From assembly GCA_004299095.1 (NCBI GenBank), contig SCQQ01000094.1, positions 1 through 64,000 of the forward strand: a stretch of 64,000 bases of DNA. Direction: 5' to 3'. Below, one piece after another: positions 18,968 through 27,371 of this stretch. This DNA comes from Burkholderiaceae bacterium. GTDB taxonomy: Bacteria > Pseudomonadota > Gammaproteobacteria > Burkholderiales > Burkholderiaceae_C. The notes below the pieces were generated by a model. The model was not told where the DNA came from. It worked only from the letters and a program-made list of their open reading frames with translations, and did not search any database. Made by a program: the position numbers and the translations under genes. Each line of letters opens with the position of its first letter. Positions within the stretch are counted from its first letter, which is position 1.

Positions 18968-20350
18968 ATGACCCAGCGCATTTACAACTCGCTCACCCGC
19001 ACGGTCGAGGACCTCACGCCCATCGAGCCGGGGCATGTGCGCATGTACGTGTGCGGCATCACGGTCTACGACTTCTGCCACATCGGCCACGCGCGTTCCG
19101 TGGTGGCCTTCGACGTGGTGCAGCGCTGGCTCAAGGCCGGCGGCCTGGCGGTCACATTCGTGCGCAACATCACCGACATCGATGACAAGATCATCCGGCG
19201 CGCGCAGGAAAACGGCGAATCCATCCGCGCCCTCACCGATCGCATGATCGCCGAGATGTACCGGGATTTCGACGCGCTCGGCGTCGAGCGCCCGACCGCC
19301 GACCCGCGCGCCACCGATTACGTGCCGCAAATGCTGGCGCTGATCGGCGAACTGAAAGACAAGGGCCTGGCGTATCAAAGCGCGGGCGGGGACATCAACT
19401 ACCCGGTGCGCGAGTTTGCCGGTTACGGCAAACTCTCCGGCAAAACACTGGACGAACTGCAGGCCGGGGAGCGCGTGGCCGTGAGCGACGCCAAGCACGA
19501 TCCGCTCGACTTCGTGCTGTGGAAAGCCGCCAAGGAGAGCGAGCCGGACGGCGCCAAGTGGGACAGCCCATTCGGCCGCGGCCGGCCGGGCTGGCATATC
19601 GAGTGCTCGGCCATGAGCAGCGCGCTCTTGGGTGACACCTTCGACATCCATGGCGGCGGCGCCGACCTCACCTTCCCGCACCACGAAAACGAAATTGCGC
19701 AAAGCGAAGGCGCGCACGGCGGCAAGCCGCTTGCGCACATCTGGATGCACAACGGTTTCGTCAACGTCGACAACGAAAAAATGTCGAAGTCGCTGGGCAA
19801 TTTCTTCACCATCCGCGACGTGCTGCGTGCGTTCGATGCCGAGACCATCCGCTTCTTCATCCTGCGCGCGCACTACCGCAGCCCGCTGAACTACAGCGAC
19901 GCGCACCTGACCGAGGCCCACGCGGCGCTGAAGCGGCTCTATACCGCGCTGGACAAAACGGCACCCGCGCCGATGCCGGAGATCGACTGGACGCAACCTT
20001 TCGCCGCGCGCTTCAAAGCTGCGATGGACGAGGATTTCGGCACGCCCGACGCGATCGCCGCACTGTTCGAACTGGCGAGCGAAGTCAACCGCCACGGCCG
20101 ACCCGAAGACGCTGGCCTGCTGAAAGCGCTGGGCGCGCTGCTCGGGCTGCTGCAGCGCAATCCCCAGGCGTTCCTGCAAAGCGGCGAGACCGCGCTGGAT
20201 GCTGCGGCCATAGCGGCGCGCATCGAGGCCCGGGCGGCGGCCAAGAAGGCTCGAAACTTCGCTGAAGCCGACCGCATCCGCGCCGAGCTGCACGCTGCCG
20301 GCATCGCCATCAAGGACACGCCGGCGGGCACCACGTGGGAAGCCTTGTGA
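18968..20350 (+). CDS. cysS: Cysteinyl-tRNA synthetase
   Basis: Class I aminoacyl-tRNA synthetase charging tRNA-Cys; 460 residues, normal length. Zinc-site Cys in [18 protein letters not shown] (which also holds the HIGH motif), the second zinc ligands in GWHIECSAM and [10 protein letters not shown], and KMSKS in [12 protein letters not shown] are all present, with the DALR helical domain behind. The ATG at 18968 has no strong ribosome site. The stop overlaps the next start (GTGA), coupling it to the DNA glycosylase gene. Confidence 0.98.
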   Translation: MTQRIYNSLTRTVEDLTPIEPGHVRMYVCGITVYDFCHIGHARSVVAFDVVQRWLKAGGLAVTFVRNITDIDDKIIRRAQENGESIRALTDRMIAEMYRDFDALGVERPTADPRATDYVPQMLALIGELKDKGLAYQSAGGDINYPVREFAGYGKLSGKTLDELQAGERVAVSDAKHDPLDFVLWKAAKESEPDGAKWDSPFGRGRPGWHIECSAMSSALLGDTFDIHGGGADLTFPHHENEIAQSEGAHGGKPLAHIWMHNGFVNVDNEKMSKSLGNFFTIRDVLRAFDAETIRFFILRAHYRSPLNYSDAHLTEAHAALKRLYTALDKTAPAPMPEIDWTQPFAARFKAAMDEDFGTPDAIAALFELASEVNRHGRPEDAGLLKALGALLGLLQRNPQAFLQSGETALDAAAIAARIEARAAAKKARNFAEADRIRAELHAAGIAIKDTPAGTTWEAL

Positions 20351-21021
20351 CCGCTGCCGCGCCGAAGGACGCAGCCGCCGCGGCCAGCCTGCCGTCGCCC
20401 GTGATCACGCCCGACTACTGGAAAGACGCTTGTCGCGCCCTGAGCCGCAGCGACCGCATCCTGCGGCGCCTGATCCCGCGCTATGGCGACGCTCGGCTGG
20501 AATCGCGCGGCGATCCGTTCATCACGCTGGCGCGCTCGATCGTGGGGCAGCAGATCTCGGTCAAGGCGGCCGCTTCGGTATGGGAGCGTTTTGCGTGCCT
20601 CGTGGAAACGGTCACGCCGCCCGCGATCCTGCGGCTCGAAGTGGCCACTCTGCGCTCGGCCGGCCTGTCGTTGCGCAAATCGGAATACCTGCTCGACCTG
20701 TCGCGGCACTTCGACTCGACCGGCATCGCCGTCGGCCACTGGGACGCAATGGAAGACGAAGCCGTGATCGCCGAGCTGGTCACCATCCGCGGCATTGGCC
20801 GCTGGACCGCCGAAATGTTCCTGATGTTCCATCTGCTGCGCCCCAACGTGCTGCCGCTGGACGACATCGGACTGCTCAAGGGCATCAGCACCAACTATTT
20901 TTCCGGCGAACCGGTGAGCCGCAGCGAAGCGCGCGAGGTCGGCGCCGCGTGGGCCCCGTGGCGCAGCGTGGCCACGTGGTACATGTGGCGTTCGCTCGAC
21001 CCGATGGCCATCACGTACTGA
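20347..21021 (+). CDS. alkA: DNA-3-methyladenine glycosylase II family (AlkA-like)
   Basis: 224-residue HhH-GPD base-excision glycosylase that removes alkylated purines. [18 protein letters not shown] opens the domain, the helix-hairpin-helix reads [15 protein letters not shown], and the catalytic Asp is in [11 protein letters not shown]. It lacks the extra N-terminal domain and the Ada fusion of E. coli AlkA and is closer to the short bacterial type. Start GTG at 20347 overlaps the cysS stop as GTGA; a GTG four codons earlier lies inside cysS and is less likely. The cysS-alkA-accA order is frequent in Burkholderiales. Confidence 0.9.
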   Translation: MTAAAPKDAAAAASLPSPVITPDYWKDACRALSRSDRILRRLIPRYGDARLESRGDPFITLARSIVGQQISVKAAASVWERFACLVETVTPPAILRLEVATLRSAGLSLRKSEYLLDLSRHFDSTGIAVGHWDAMEDEAVIAELVTIRGIGRWTAEMFLMFHLLRPNVLPLDDIGLLKGISTNYFSGEPVSRSEAREVGAAWAPWRSVATWYMWRSLDPMAITY

Positions 21022-21072
21022 GCGCGCGCTGCGTTCGGCGACAATGCGCGGATCGCGAAGGAGGAGCCAATA

Positions 21073-22047
21073 TTGGCCAAACGAACTTTTCTTGACTTTG
21101 AGAAACCGGTTGCGGAACTCGAACACAAGATCGAAGAACTGCGTCAGATGCTTCCGGGAAGCAAGGTCGACATTTCCAGGGAAATCGGCCAACTGGAACA
21201 AAAAAGCCTCAAGCTCACGCAAAGGGTCTACAAGAACCTGACGCCGTGGCAAATCACCAAAATCGCGCGCCACCCGGAACGGCCCTACACACTGGACTAC
21301 GTGCGCGAATGCTTCACTGATTTCATCGAGTTGCACGGCGACCGCCATTTCGGCGACGATCAAAGCATCATCAGCGGCTTGGCACGCTTCAACGGCAACG
21401 CCTGCGTGGTCATCGGCCACCAGAAAGGGCGCGACACGAAAGAGCGCGCGCTGCGCAATTTCGGCATGACGCGACCCGAGGGTTACCGCAAGGCGCTGCG
21501 CCTCATGAAGACAGCGGAGAAATTCAAGCTGCCGGTGTTCACGTTCATCGACACGCCGGGCGCGTTTCCCGGAATCGACGCCGAAGAGCGCGGCCAATCC
21601 GAAGCCATCGGCCGCAACATTTTCGAAATGGCGCAACTGCAGGTGCCGATCATCGCCACCGTCATTGGCGAGGGGGGTTCCGGCGGCGCGTTGGCGATTG
21701 CCGTGGCCGACGAAGTGCTGATGCTGCAATACGCCGTTTATTCGGTCATCAGCCCCGAGGGCTGCGCGTCGATCTTGTGGAAGACCAGCGACAAGGCCGA
21801 AACCGCGGCCGAGGCGTTGTGCATTACCGCGCCCGAGCTGAAAACGCTGGGCCTGATCGACAAAATCGTCGACGAACCGGTGGGCGGTGCACAGCAGGAT
21901 GCGCACCAGATGGCAACCGCGCTCAAGCGTGCGTTGCGCGATGCCTGGCGCGAAGTGAGCGACCTGAAGCCCGCCGATCTGCTCGAGCGCCGCTACCAGC
22001 GTCTGCGCGCCTACGGGCGTTTTACCGACACGGGAGCGAACCCGTAG
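21073..22047 (+). CDS. accA: Acetyl-CoA carboxylase carboxyltransferase subunit alpha
   Basis: Alpha subunit of the carboxyltransferase that makes malonyl-CoA, the first step of fatty acid synthesis; works with AccD (not in window). 324 residues, normal length, with [22 protein letters not shown] and [11 protein letters not shown], the oxyanion and CoA-binding strings. The start is an unambiguous TTG at 21073: a full AAGGAGGAG ribosome site lies 6-7 nt upstream and the N-terminus ([17 protein letters not shown]) is canonical. A TTG start may lower its output relative to the strong ribosome site. Confidence 0.97.
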   Translation: MAKRTFLDFEKPVAELEHKIEELRQMLPGSKVDISREIGQLEQKSLKLTQRVYKNLTPWQITKIARHPERPYTLDYVRECFTDFIELHGDRHFGDDQSIISGLARFNGNACVVIGHQKGRDTKERALRNFGMTRPEGYRKALRLMKTAEKFKLPVFTFIDTPGAFPGIDAEERGQSEAIGRNIFEMAQLQVPIIATVIGEGGSGGALAIAVADEVLMLQYAVYSVISPEGCASILWKTSDKAETAAEALCITAPELKTLGLIDKIVDEPVGGAQQDAHQMATALKRALRDAWREVSDLKPADLLERRYQRLRAYGRFTDTGANP

Positions 22048-22198
22048 GTTGCCGCCTTCGGCCAGTACACACGCTTTGGCCCGCCAATACAGCCAATGGC
22101 AAGGCGACATGTTGAAACCGACGAGCTGCTCCTGCCGCACCTCCGCGTCGGCTTGAACTGAAGCTGCACTCGTGCCCTTTGCTGCATCTCCTGGCCCT

Positions 22199-23185
22199 AT
22201 GAACAGCGCAACAGCGGTCGAGGTTGCCATCGATGCGTTCGCGGAACGCGGTCCCAAGCTTCCGCTCGCCGTGGCCTACAGCGGCGGCGCGGATTCCACT
22301 GCCCTTCTGGTCGCGTGCGCAGAGCGCTGGCCCGAACAAGTCCAAGCCTGGCATGTCCACCACGGACTGCAAGCGGCGGCGGACGCCTTTGCCAACCACT
22401 GCGCCGCGCGTTGCCGCGAGCTTGGCGTTCCCTTGACCATCGAACGTGTTGACGCGCGCTCAGGCCGGGGCGAGAGCCCGGAAGATGCGGCGCGCACGCG
22501 GCGTTACCAGGCATTCGACCGCTTGGCCGCACGCTTGAATGTGCCCGCTGTCGCCCTGGCCCAGCACGCCGACGACCAGGCCGAGACCATCCTGCTCGCG
22601 CTCTCGCGCGGCGCCGGTCTGCCGGGACTCGCGGCCATGGCTATGCACTGGTCGCGCGCCGGCACCGATTACTGGCGGCCGCTGCTGCATGTACCGAGGA
22701 GCGCCATCCGCGCGTGGTTGCAAGCCCGGGGCATAGACTGGATCGAAGACCCGACCAACATCAACCTGCGCTATGCCCGCAACCGCGTGCGCGCGCAGTT
22801 GCTCCCGGTGCTCGACCGGATCTTTCCCGCCTTTCGCACCACGTTCGCGCGCAGCGCTGACCACGCCGCGCAAGCGCAGGAAATCCTGACGGACGTCGCA
22901 GCGCTCGACCTGGCCGACTGCGGCGACCCGCCACGCATTGCCGCTTTGCGCAGCCTGACACCTGCGCGCCGCGCCAACGCGCTGCGTCATTGGCTCAAGA
23001 CGAGGGGTGGCCGGGCGCCCACCCGCGCCCAACTCGATGAACTGCAAGCGCAAATCGAGGCCTGCATGACGCGCGGCCACCACATCGATCTCAAGGTGGC
23101 CGATGGCCGCGTACGGCGCGTGGGCGAAGCGCTGTGCTGGGCGGCTGCGGTCTCGCAGCCTGCGCCATCCGAGCCACTAAAATAG
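22199..23185 (+). CDS. tilS: tRNA(Ile)-lysidine synthase
   Basis: Adds lysine to C34 of the minor tRNA-Ile, switching it from Met to Ile decoding. The N-type PP-loop ATPase motif AVAYSGGADSTALL is near residue 27, followed by HVHHGLQAAADAFA, the HADDQAETILL strand and a shorter C-terminal part; 328 residues is at the short end of the family. Start ATG at 22199; GTG at 22172 in frame is possible, and neither has a good ribosome site. The 151 bp after accA hold nothing recognisable. Confidence 0.92.
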   Translation: MNSATAVEVAIDAFAERGPKLPLAVAYSGGADSTALLVACAERWPEQVQAWHVHHGLQAAADAFANHCAARCRELGVPLTIERVDARSGRGESPEDAARTRRYQAFDRLAARLNVPAVALAQHADDQAETILLALSRGAGLPGLAAMAMHWSRAGTDYWRPLLHVPRSAIRAWLQARGIDWIEDPTNINLRYARNRVRAQLLPVLDRIFPAFRTTFARSADHAAQAQEILTDVAALDLADCGDPPRIAALRSLTPARRANALRHWLKTRGGRAPTRAQLDELQAQIEACMTRGHHIDLKVADGRVRRVGEALCWAAAVSQPAPSEPLK

Positions 23186-23228
23186 CGCGTTTTTTCGCGA
23201 GCAGCGCGTACACACTGAGGCATTCGGG

Positions 23229-24509
23229 ATGGCCTTGATCGTTCACAAATACGGCGGCACCTCCATGGGGTCGACCGAGCGCATCGCCAGCGTGGCCAAG
23301 CGGGTGACCAAATGGGTGCGCGCCGGACACAAAGTGGTGGTGGTGCCCAGCGCCATGAAGGGTGAGACCAACCGCCTGCTCGGCCTGGCGCACGAATTGG
23401 CGCCGGCGCACCCCGGCTGCGACTACGACCGCGAATTGGACATGCTGGCTTCCACCGGCGAACAGGTCTCGGTCGGGCTGCTCTCGATCGCGCTGCAAGC
23501 CGAAGGTACGCCCGCGATCAGCTATGCCGGCTGGCAACTGCCGATCCGCACCAGCAGCGCCTACACCAAGGCGCGCATCGAAGGCATCGAGAACAAGAAA
23601 GTGCTGGCCGGCCTGGCCGCGGGCAAGGTGGTGATCGTCACCGGTTTCCAGGGCATGGATGCCAATGGTCACATCACCACGCTGGGCCGCGGCGGCTCCG
23701 ACACCTCGGCGGTGGCCATCGCAGCCGCGCTGAAGGCCGACGAATGTCTGATCTTCACCGACGTCGACGGCATCTACACCAGCGATCCGCGCGTGGTGCC
23801 GGAAGCGCGGCGCCTATCCACCATCAGCTTCGAAGAAATGATGGAAATGGCCAGTCTCGGCAGCAAGGTGCTGCAACTGCGCTCGGTCGAACTGGCCGGC
23901 AAATACAAGGTGCGGCTGCGCGTGCTGTCGAGCTTCACGCCCTGGGACATCGACATCGATACCGAAGACAAATCCGGCACGCTGATTACTTACGAGGAAG
24001 ATGAAAAAATGGAACACGCGCTCGTATCCGGCATTGCGTTCACGCGCGACGAAACCAAGATTTCAGTGATCGGCGTGCCCGACCGGCCGGGCATCGCTTG
24101 GCAGATCCTCGGGGCTGTCGCCGACATCAACGTCGAAGTCGACATGATCATCCAGAACGTCAGCCGTGACGGCAAGACCGACTTCAGCTTCACCGTTCAG
24201 CAGAACGATTTCGAGCGCACGCTGGAACTGCTCAAGAACGACATCGCTCCGAAAATCGGCGCCGCCGGCGTCATTGGCGACCCGCAGATTTGCAAGGTCA
24301 GCATCGTCGGCATGGGCATGCGCAGCCACGTCGGCGTTGCCGCCAAGATGTTTCACGTGCTCAGCGCCGAAAACATCAATATCCGCATGATTTCCACCAG
24401 CGAAATCAAGACTTCGGTCGTGATCGACGAAAAATACATGGAACTGGCCGTGCGCGTGCTGCACCGGGCCTTCCATCTGGATCAGCCGGGCACACCCCCA
24501 ATGGCATAA
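23229..24509 (+). CDS. lysC: Aspartate kinase, ACT-regulated (LysC type)
   Basis: Phosphorylates aspartate, the committed step towards lysine, threonine, methionine and isoleucine. 426 residues: kinase domain with KYGGTSMG, TSSAYTKARIEG and GRGGSDTSAVAIA, then two ACT domains (VIGVPDRPGIAWQILGAV and VSIVGMGMRSHVGVAAKMF) that bind feedback inhibitors. An internal Met-Glu (EKMEHALVSG near residue 262) precedes the ACT domains, so a separate beta subunit is imaginable as in Bacillus, though no ribosome site is evident. Start ATG at 23229, with GAGG 10 nt before. Confidence 0.96.
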   Translation: MALIVHKYGGTSMGSTERIASVAKRVTKWVRAGHKVVVVPSAMKGETNRLLGLAHELAPAHPGCDYDRELDMLASTGEQVSVGLLSIALQAEGTPAISYAGWQLPIRTSSAYTKARIEGIENKKVLAGLAAGKVVIVTGFQGMDANGHITTLGRGGSDTSAVAIAAALKADECLIFTDVDGIYTSDPRVVPEARRLSTISFEEMMEMASLGSKVLQLRSVELAGKYKVRLRVLSSFTPWDIDIDTEDKSGTLITYEEDEKMEHALVSGIAFTRDETKISVIGVPDRPGIAWQILGAVADINVEVDMIIQNVSRDGKTDFSFTVQQNDFERTLELLKNDIAPKIGAAGVIGDPQICKVSIVGMGMRSHVGVAAKMFHVLSAENINIRMISTSEIKTSVVIDEKYMELAVRVLHRAFHLDQPGTPPMA

Positions 24510-24533
24510 TGCACCCCTTGCGCGTCAGCGCAT

Positions 24534-24623
24534 GGAGACGTGACCGAGCGGCCGAAGGTGCTCCCCTGCTAAGGGAGTATGGGGTGTTGAGCCTCATCGA
24601 GGGTTCGAATCCCTCCGTCTCCG
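24534..24623 (+). tRNA. tRNA-Ser (anticodon GCU)
   Basis: 90-nt class II tRNA. The acceptor stem GGAGACG pairs with CGTCTCC, the discriminator is G, the anticodon stem-loop is CTCCC-CTGCTAA-GGGAG with GCT at 24568-24570, there is a long variable arm, and the T arm is GAGGG-TTCGAAT-CCCTC. The CCA end is not encoded (CCG follows), so CCA-adding enzyme is needed. It reads AGC/AGU codons. A terminator lies 60 nt downstream. Confidence 0.97.
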
Positions 24624-24683
24624 CCGGTGTGCAGGGAGGATCAATGACTCGCGAGCACACAGGCGTTTAGCCTCACAAAGAAT

Positions 24684-24715
24684 CCCACATGAAACATTCG
24701 CTTGTGGGGGTTTTT
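24684..24715 (+). terminator. Intrinsic terminator after tRNA-Ser
   Basis: CCCACA / TGTGGG stem, extendable by a wobble pair, with a 13-nt loop, running into GG and TTTTT. Ends the tRNA transcript and possibly lysC read-through. Confidence 0.75.
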
Positions 24716-24847
24716 ATTCGGGCTTTGTGAGCGAACCGCCAGCTTTCACCTATCCATGTGTCGCGACGGCGCTTGGCTGGAGCGGCGCCACAAGCCGTGG
24801 TCACAATTCAAACGCGCATCGCCAATCCGGCCAAGTGCATTTCTTGA

Positions 24848-24867
24848 TTGACCTCCCTGGAGGTCAA
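24848..24867. promoter_or_regulatory. 20-bp perfect palindrome, operator-like
   Basis: TTGACCTCC-CT-GGAGGTCAA, 9-bp arms around 2 bp. It overlaps the last codons and stop of the hipA relic. The TTGACC...GGTCAA type resembles MerR-family operators, but no MerR gene or promoter elements are seen here, so it may be left from a lost element or be a hairpin. Confidence 0.3.
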
Positions 24868-25819
24868 TGCGCAGCCTTCGATTTACTCCGGACTGACCTC
24901 GCTCGCCACCGCGCCAGCGCAGAAAAAGCCGATCCCATCAGGTCGATATTCGCCGCGGCAAGCCCGGCTCGTCGGGCGACATCGTGCGATCCAGAGGCGA
25001 CAGCAACCACGTCTTGCGCCATCTCCATAACCCACGTGTCGGTCAAGCCATAAAAACCGCCGTCTCCAGAACCGTATCCAAGCCGGGACGGGTGTCGACG
25101 TCGTTGATGTTCAAGATATATCCCCTTTTCCATGTTCGGGTTCACGTCGAAAACGGGCGCCAGGCGCAAGCCGGGACGATCCAAAACGAAACCGTGATTC
25201 CACAGATGGTCATCGCAGTTGCCGATGGCCACGTTGAACGCGACTCGTCGAAAGAGTTGCGCCAGATCGGCGTCGGCGTACTCGGCGTCGCCCTGGGAGC
25301 GGATGAATTGCGCGAGTCCGAGGTAGTCCACGCCTTCGCCGTGCGCAGCAAGGCCATGGCTGAGGCATAGAAACACTGGGCACCGACGGCTCGGTCAAAG
25401 CGCTGCACGCAAAACGTACGAAAGCCGCTATCCAGCTTCACCCACTTCGCGGCGGGCACGGCAATACCGGCAGCCTCGGACAACCGGTGCGCGACATATT
25501 CCCATGCGGCGATGTCGTGCGCGTCATCCCGCGCGGGAAACTTGCCAACCCACAAGGAGTCATCGGGTTGCCTGAAGTTGGCTTTCGGGCGCACTCCGCC
25601 GGGAGGCGCGCCGGACGCGACGAGGACCGCAGGCTACCAACGCAATGCATCGCGATCTTCAACACCGTGGCGCGTGAGTTGCCATGCGACCAGCTCCAGT
25701 TCCGGCAGCGTCGGCGCCTCCGGCGCTACCAAAGGTTTGTCGCCCAGGAAACGCCGCCGCGTGTCAGATTGGCAAAAGCGCAAAGCGCCCCGCCGGGTCA
25801 AATCCGGTACGCCGATCAA
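24864..25819 (-). pseudogene. HipA-type toxin kinase, decayed
   Basis: HipA-family homology is spread over two frames and broken several times. 25819-25637 gives FLIGVPDLTRRGALRF-type sequence up to a TAG at 25634-25636. The same frame continues with GGVRPKANF, LWVGKFPARDDAHDI, RTFCVQRFDRA and FYASAMALL to about 25346. A frameshift near 25335-25350 moves to YLGLAQFIRSQG, FNVAIGNCDDHLWNHGF and LAPVFDVNPN. A segment at about 25055-25115 is shifted again: HipA-like LNINDVDTRPGLDTVL is read only in the neighbouring frame. The remainder ends with MAQDVVAVASG and NIDLMGSAFSAL at 24864. The ATP-site NCDDH remains but the first ~100 residues are gone. It cannot make a full HipA. Lies directly behind tRNA-Ser. 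Confidence 0.85.
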
Positions 25820-25950
25820 AAAGCCCCATGATCACCCGCTTCGACCTTGTAGACCGTGGCGCGTGACACGCCGGCACGACCGGCGATCGCGGCATTGCCC
25901 AGTTTGCGGCACTTGCGCGTGAGGTTGATGACATAACTCCATCCGTCCAC
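25816..25950 (-). pseudogene. HipB-type XRE antitoxin fragment
   Basis: 44-codon remnant from a GTG at 25950. It keeps the helix-turn-helix core (NLTRKCRKLGNAAIAGRAGVSR, split here as INLTRKCRKLG then NAAIAGRAGVSRATVYKVE), the DNA-binding part of HipB/XRE regulators, then stops within hipA sequence. The end of hipB and start of hipA appear deleted together, fusing the two relics. Too short for the ORF lists; whether it is translated is unknown. Confidence 0.6.
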
Positions 25951-26015
25951 CGGCGCTCATCTTGGGCGGCGTGCCGGCACCGACGCGCCGCAAGGGCGGC
26001 AACGTGCCGAGCGAT

Positions 26016-27185
26016 CTACGGTTGATTGCGCGCGGCCAAGATGCGCTGCAACCAGGGCGCGGGAATCAATCCGAAGAGCGGTGTCGGGTCACGCAGCATG
26101 CGGTCAGCAAAGCGATACGCGTCGATCTGCGGCAAACCCGAGCGCACGTCGACCTGCGCCAACTGCGCCATCCAGGCGATGTTCAAGGTCCCGCTGGGGG
26201 TGGGCCGTGACAGGATCAGTTCGAGCATGCGGCGTGCGGGCAGGCTGCCCTGGCTTGCAGCCTCCTGGTAAAGCCGCAGCGCCCTTGCGTAATCGACCGG
26301 AACGCCGTCGCCGCGATGGAAGCGCTGGGCCTGCACGAACAGCGCGTCGGCCGCGTTGCCGGGTGAAGATGTCGGGCGGGATTCACGCTGCGCCAGCAAC
26401 TGCAGGTTGGCGCGCGCGGCCGGCGAGTTGCTGGCCGCTTTCTGGAAGTCGGCGCGCGCCTGTGCGTAGTCGTCGCGCGCGGCGGCGGCAATGCCAAGCT
26501 CGTTTTGTGCCGCCGCGTCGCCGGCCGCAGCAGCCTGGCGCAGCAGATCGAGTTGCGGCAGTTGCCCGGGGGTTTGATCCACTTGGGCACGATCGACTTC
26601 CGCCAGCGTGACCGGTTCGTGCCGCACGTCGAGCACCCATTGCAGGTACAGGGCGAGGCCACGCCGCACGGGCCTGAGTCGATTGATCGCCGCTTGCGCG
26701 GCAGCCGGGTCGGGGGGGCTTTCGCAACCGTCGATGGCGCACCACGCCACGCCCGCCCAGGCCAGCGGTTCGTGGCCCGAGCGCGTTGCCCGCTCAAACC
26801 ACGTGGCGGCTTGCCGCGGCACGAGCGCCACGACCCCGCCGTGCAGATCGAGCAGCCCGAGGACCCAGGCGGCGTGCGCGGCCGCCCGCGTGGAGCCGTA
26901 GCCGGATGCGGGCTGCGCCGCTTGGCGCAACCGGTTCAACTCGCCCTGGTAGCGTGCCGCGGGCGCCCGGGTGATTTCCGGGCCACGCGGGCCTGCTGAC
27001 GTATCGACGTCGATCGGCGGACCTCCGAGCGGGCCGGCCGTGGGTGCAGGGACCGGATTGGGGGACCCAATGCGAATCGGCGGCCGGCTCTGGCTGCCCG
27101 GGTCGATCCGCACACCGGGCTGCGCCAACGCCGCGCCGGTGAGCACGAGTGCCAGAGCGCCTCGGCAGCAGCTGCGGAAAATCAT
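26016..27185 (-). CDS. Exported Sel1/TPR-like repeat protein
   Basis: 389 residues with a signal peptide (RGALALVLTGAALA-Q), a Pro/Gly-rich linker, then helical repeats. The clearest unit is Sel1-like: ADALFVQAQRFHRGDGVPVDYARALRLYQEAA. Earlier units such as AAQNELGIAAAARDDYAQARADFQKAA are TPR-like. Probably a periplasmic scaffold. The start at 27185 begins the signal peptide but has a weak ribosome site; the frame is open to 27329. It is the last gene of the CsgG-like locus, 186 bp behind it, and may serve that system, for example in fibre-subunit handling (inference from position). Confidence 0.7.
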   Translation of the reverse strand: MIFRSCCRGALALVLTGAALAQPGVRIDPGSQSRPPIRIGSPNPVPAPTAGPLGGPPIDVDTSAGPRGPEITRAPAARYQGELNRLRQAAQPASGYGSTRAAAHAAWVLGLLDLHGGVVALVPRQAATWFERATRSGHEPLAWAGVAWCAIDGCESPPDPAAAQAAINRLRPVRRGLALYLQWVLDVRHEPVTLAEVDRAQVDQTPGQLPQLDLLRQAAAAGDAAAQNELGIAAAARDDYAQARADFQKAASNSPAARANLQLLAQRESRPTSSPGNAADALFVQAQRFHRGDGVPVDYARALRLYQEAASQGSLPARRMLELILSRPTPSGTLNIAWMAQLAQVDVRSGLPQIDAYRFADRMLRDPTPLFGLIPAPWLQRILAARNQP

Positions 27186-27371
27186 CCGCCAGGCGAGGCG
27201 CTTGGACCACAGGAGGAGTCGAAGCGAAGTCGGTTGCGGCCGACGGTTTCCCGCGGCCCAGGCTCTCGATTCAGGCCGTGCCCATTCGTGCGACGCGTGG
27301 CGTCCGGTCGGCTTCCGGTGCTGGTGCATTTGCGCTACTCCGAGCAGGTGACGACCCCGGTCGAGCCGCCA

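Noticed and set aside
19939-22257. 772-codon frame opposite cysS, alkA and accA
   Set aside because: Spans three real genes on the other strand; no family similarity.
24016-24509. Separate beta-subunit gene inside lysC
   Set aside because: An internal Met exists before the ACT domains, but no ribosome site supports independent initiation.
24624-26015. attL/attR-type direct repeat of the tRNA-Ser 3' end
   Set aside because: I looked for a second copy of the T-arm/acceptor sequence behind the hipBA relic and did not see one, so no bounded island is claimed.
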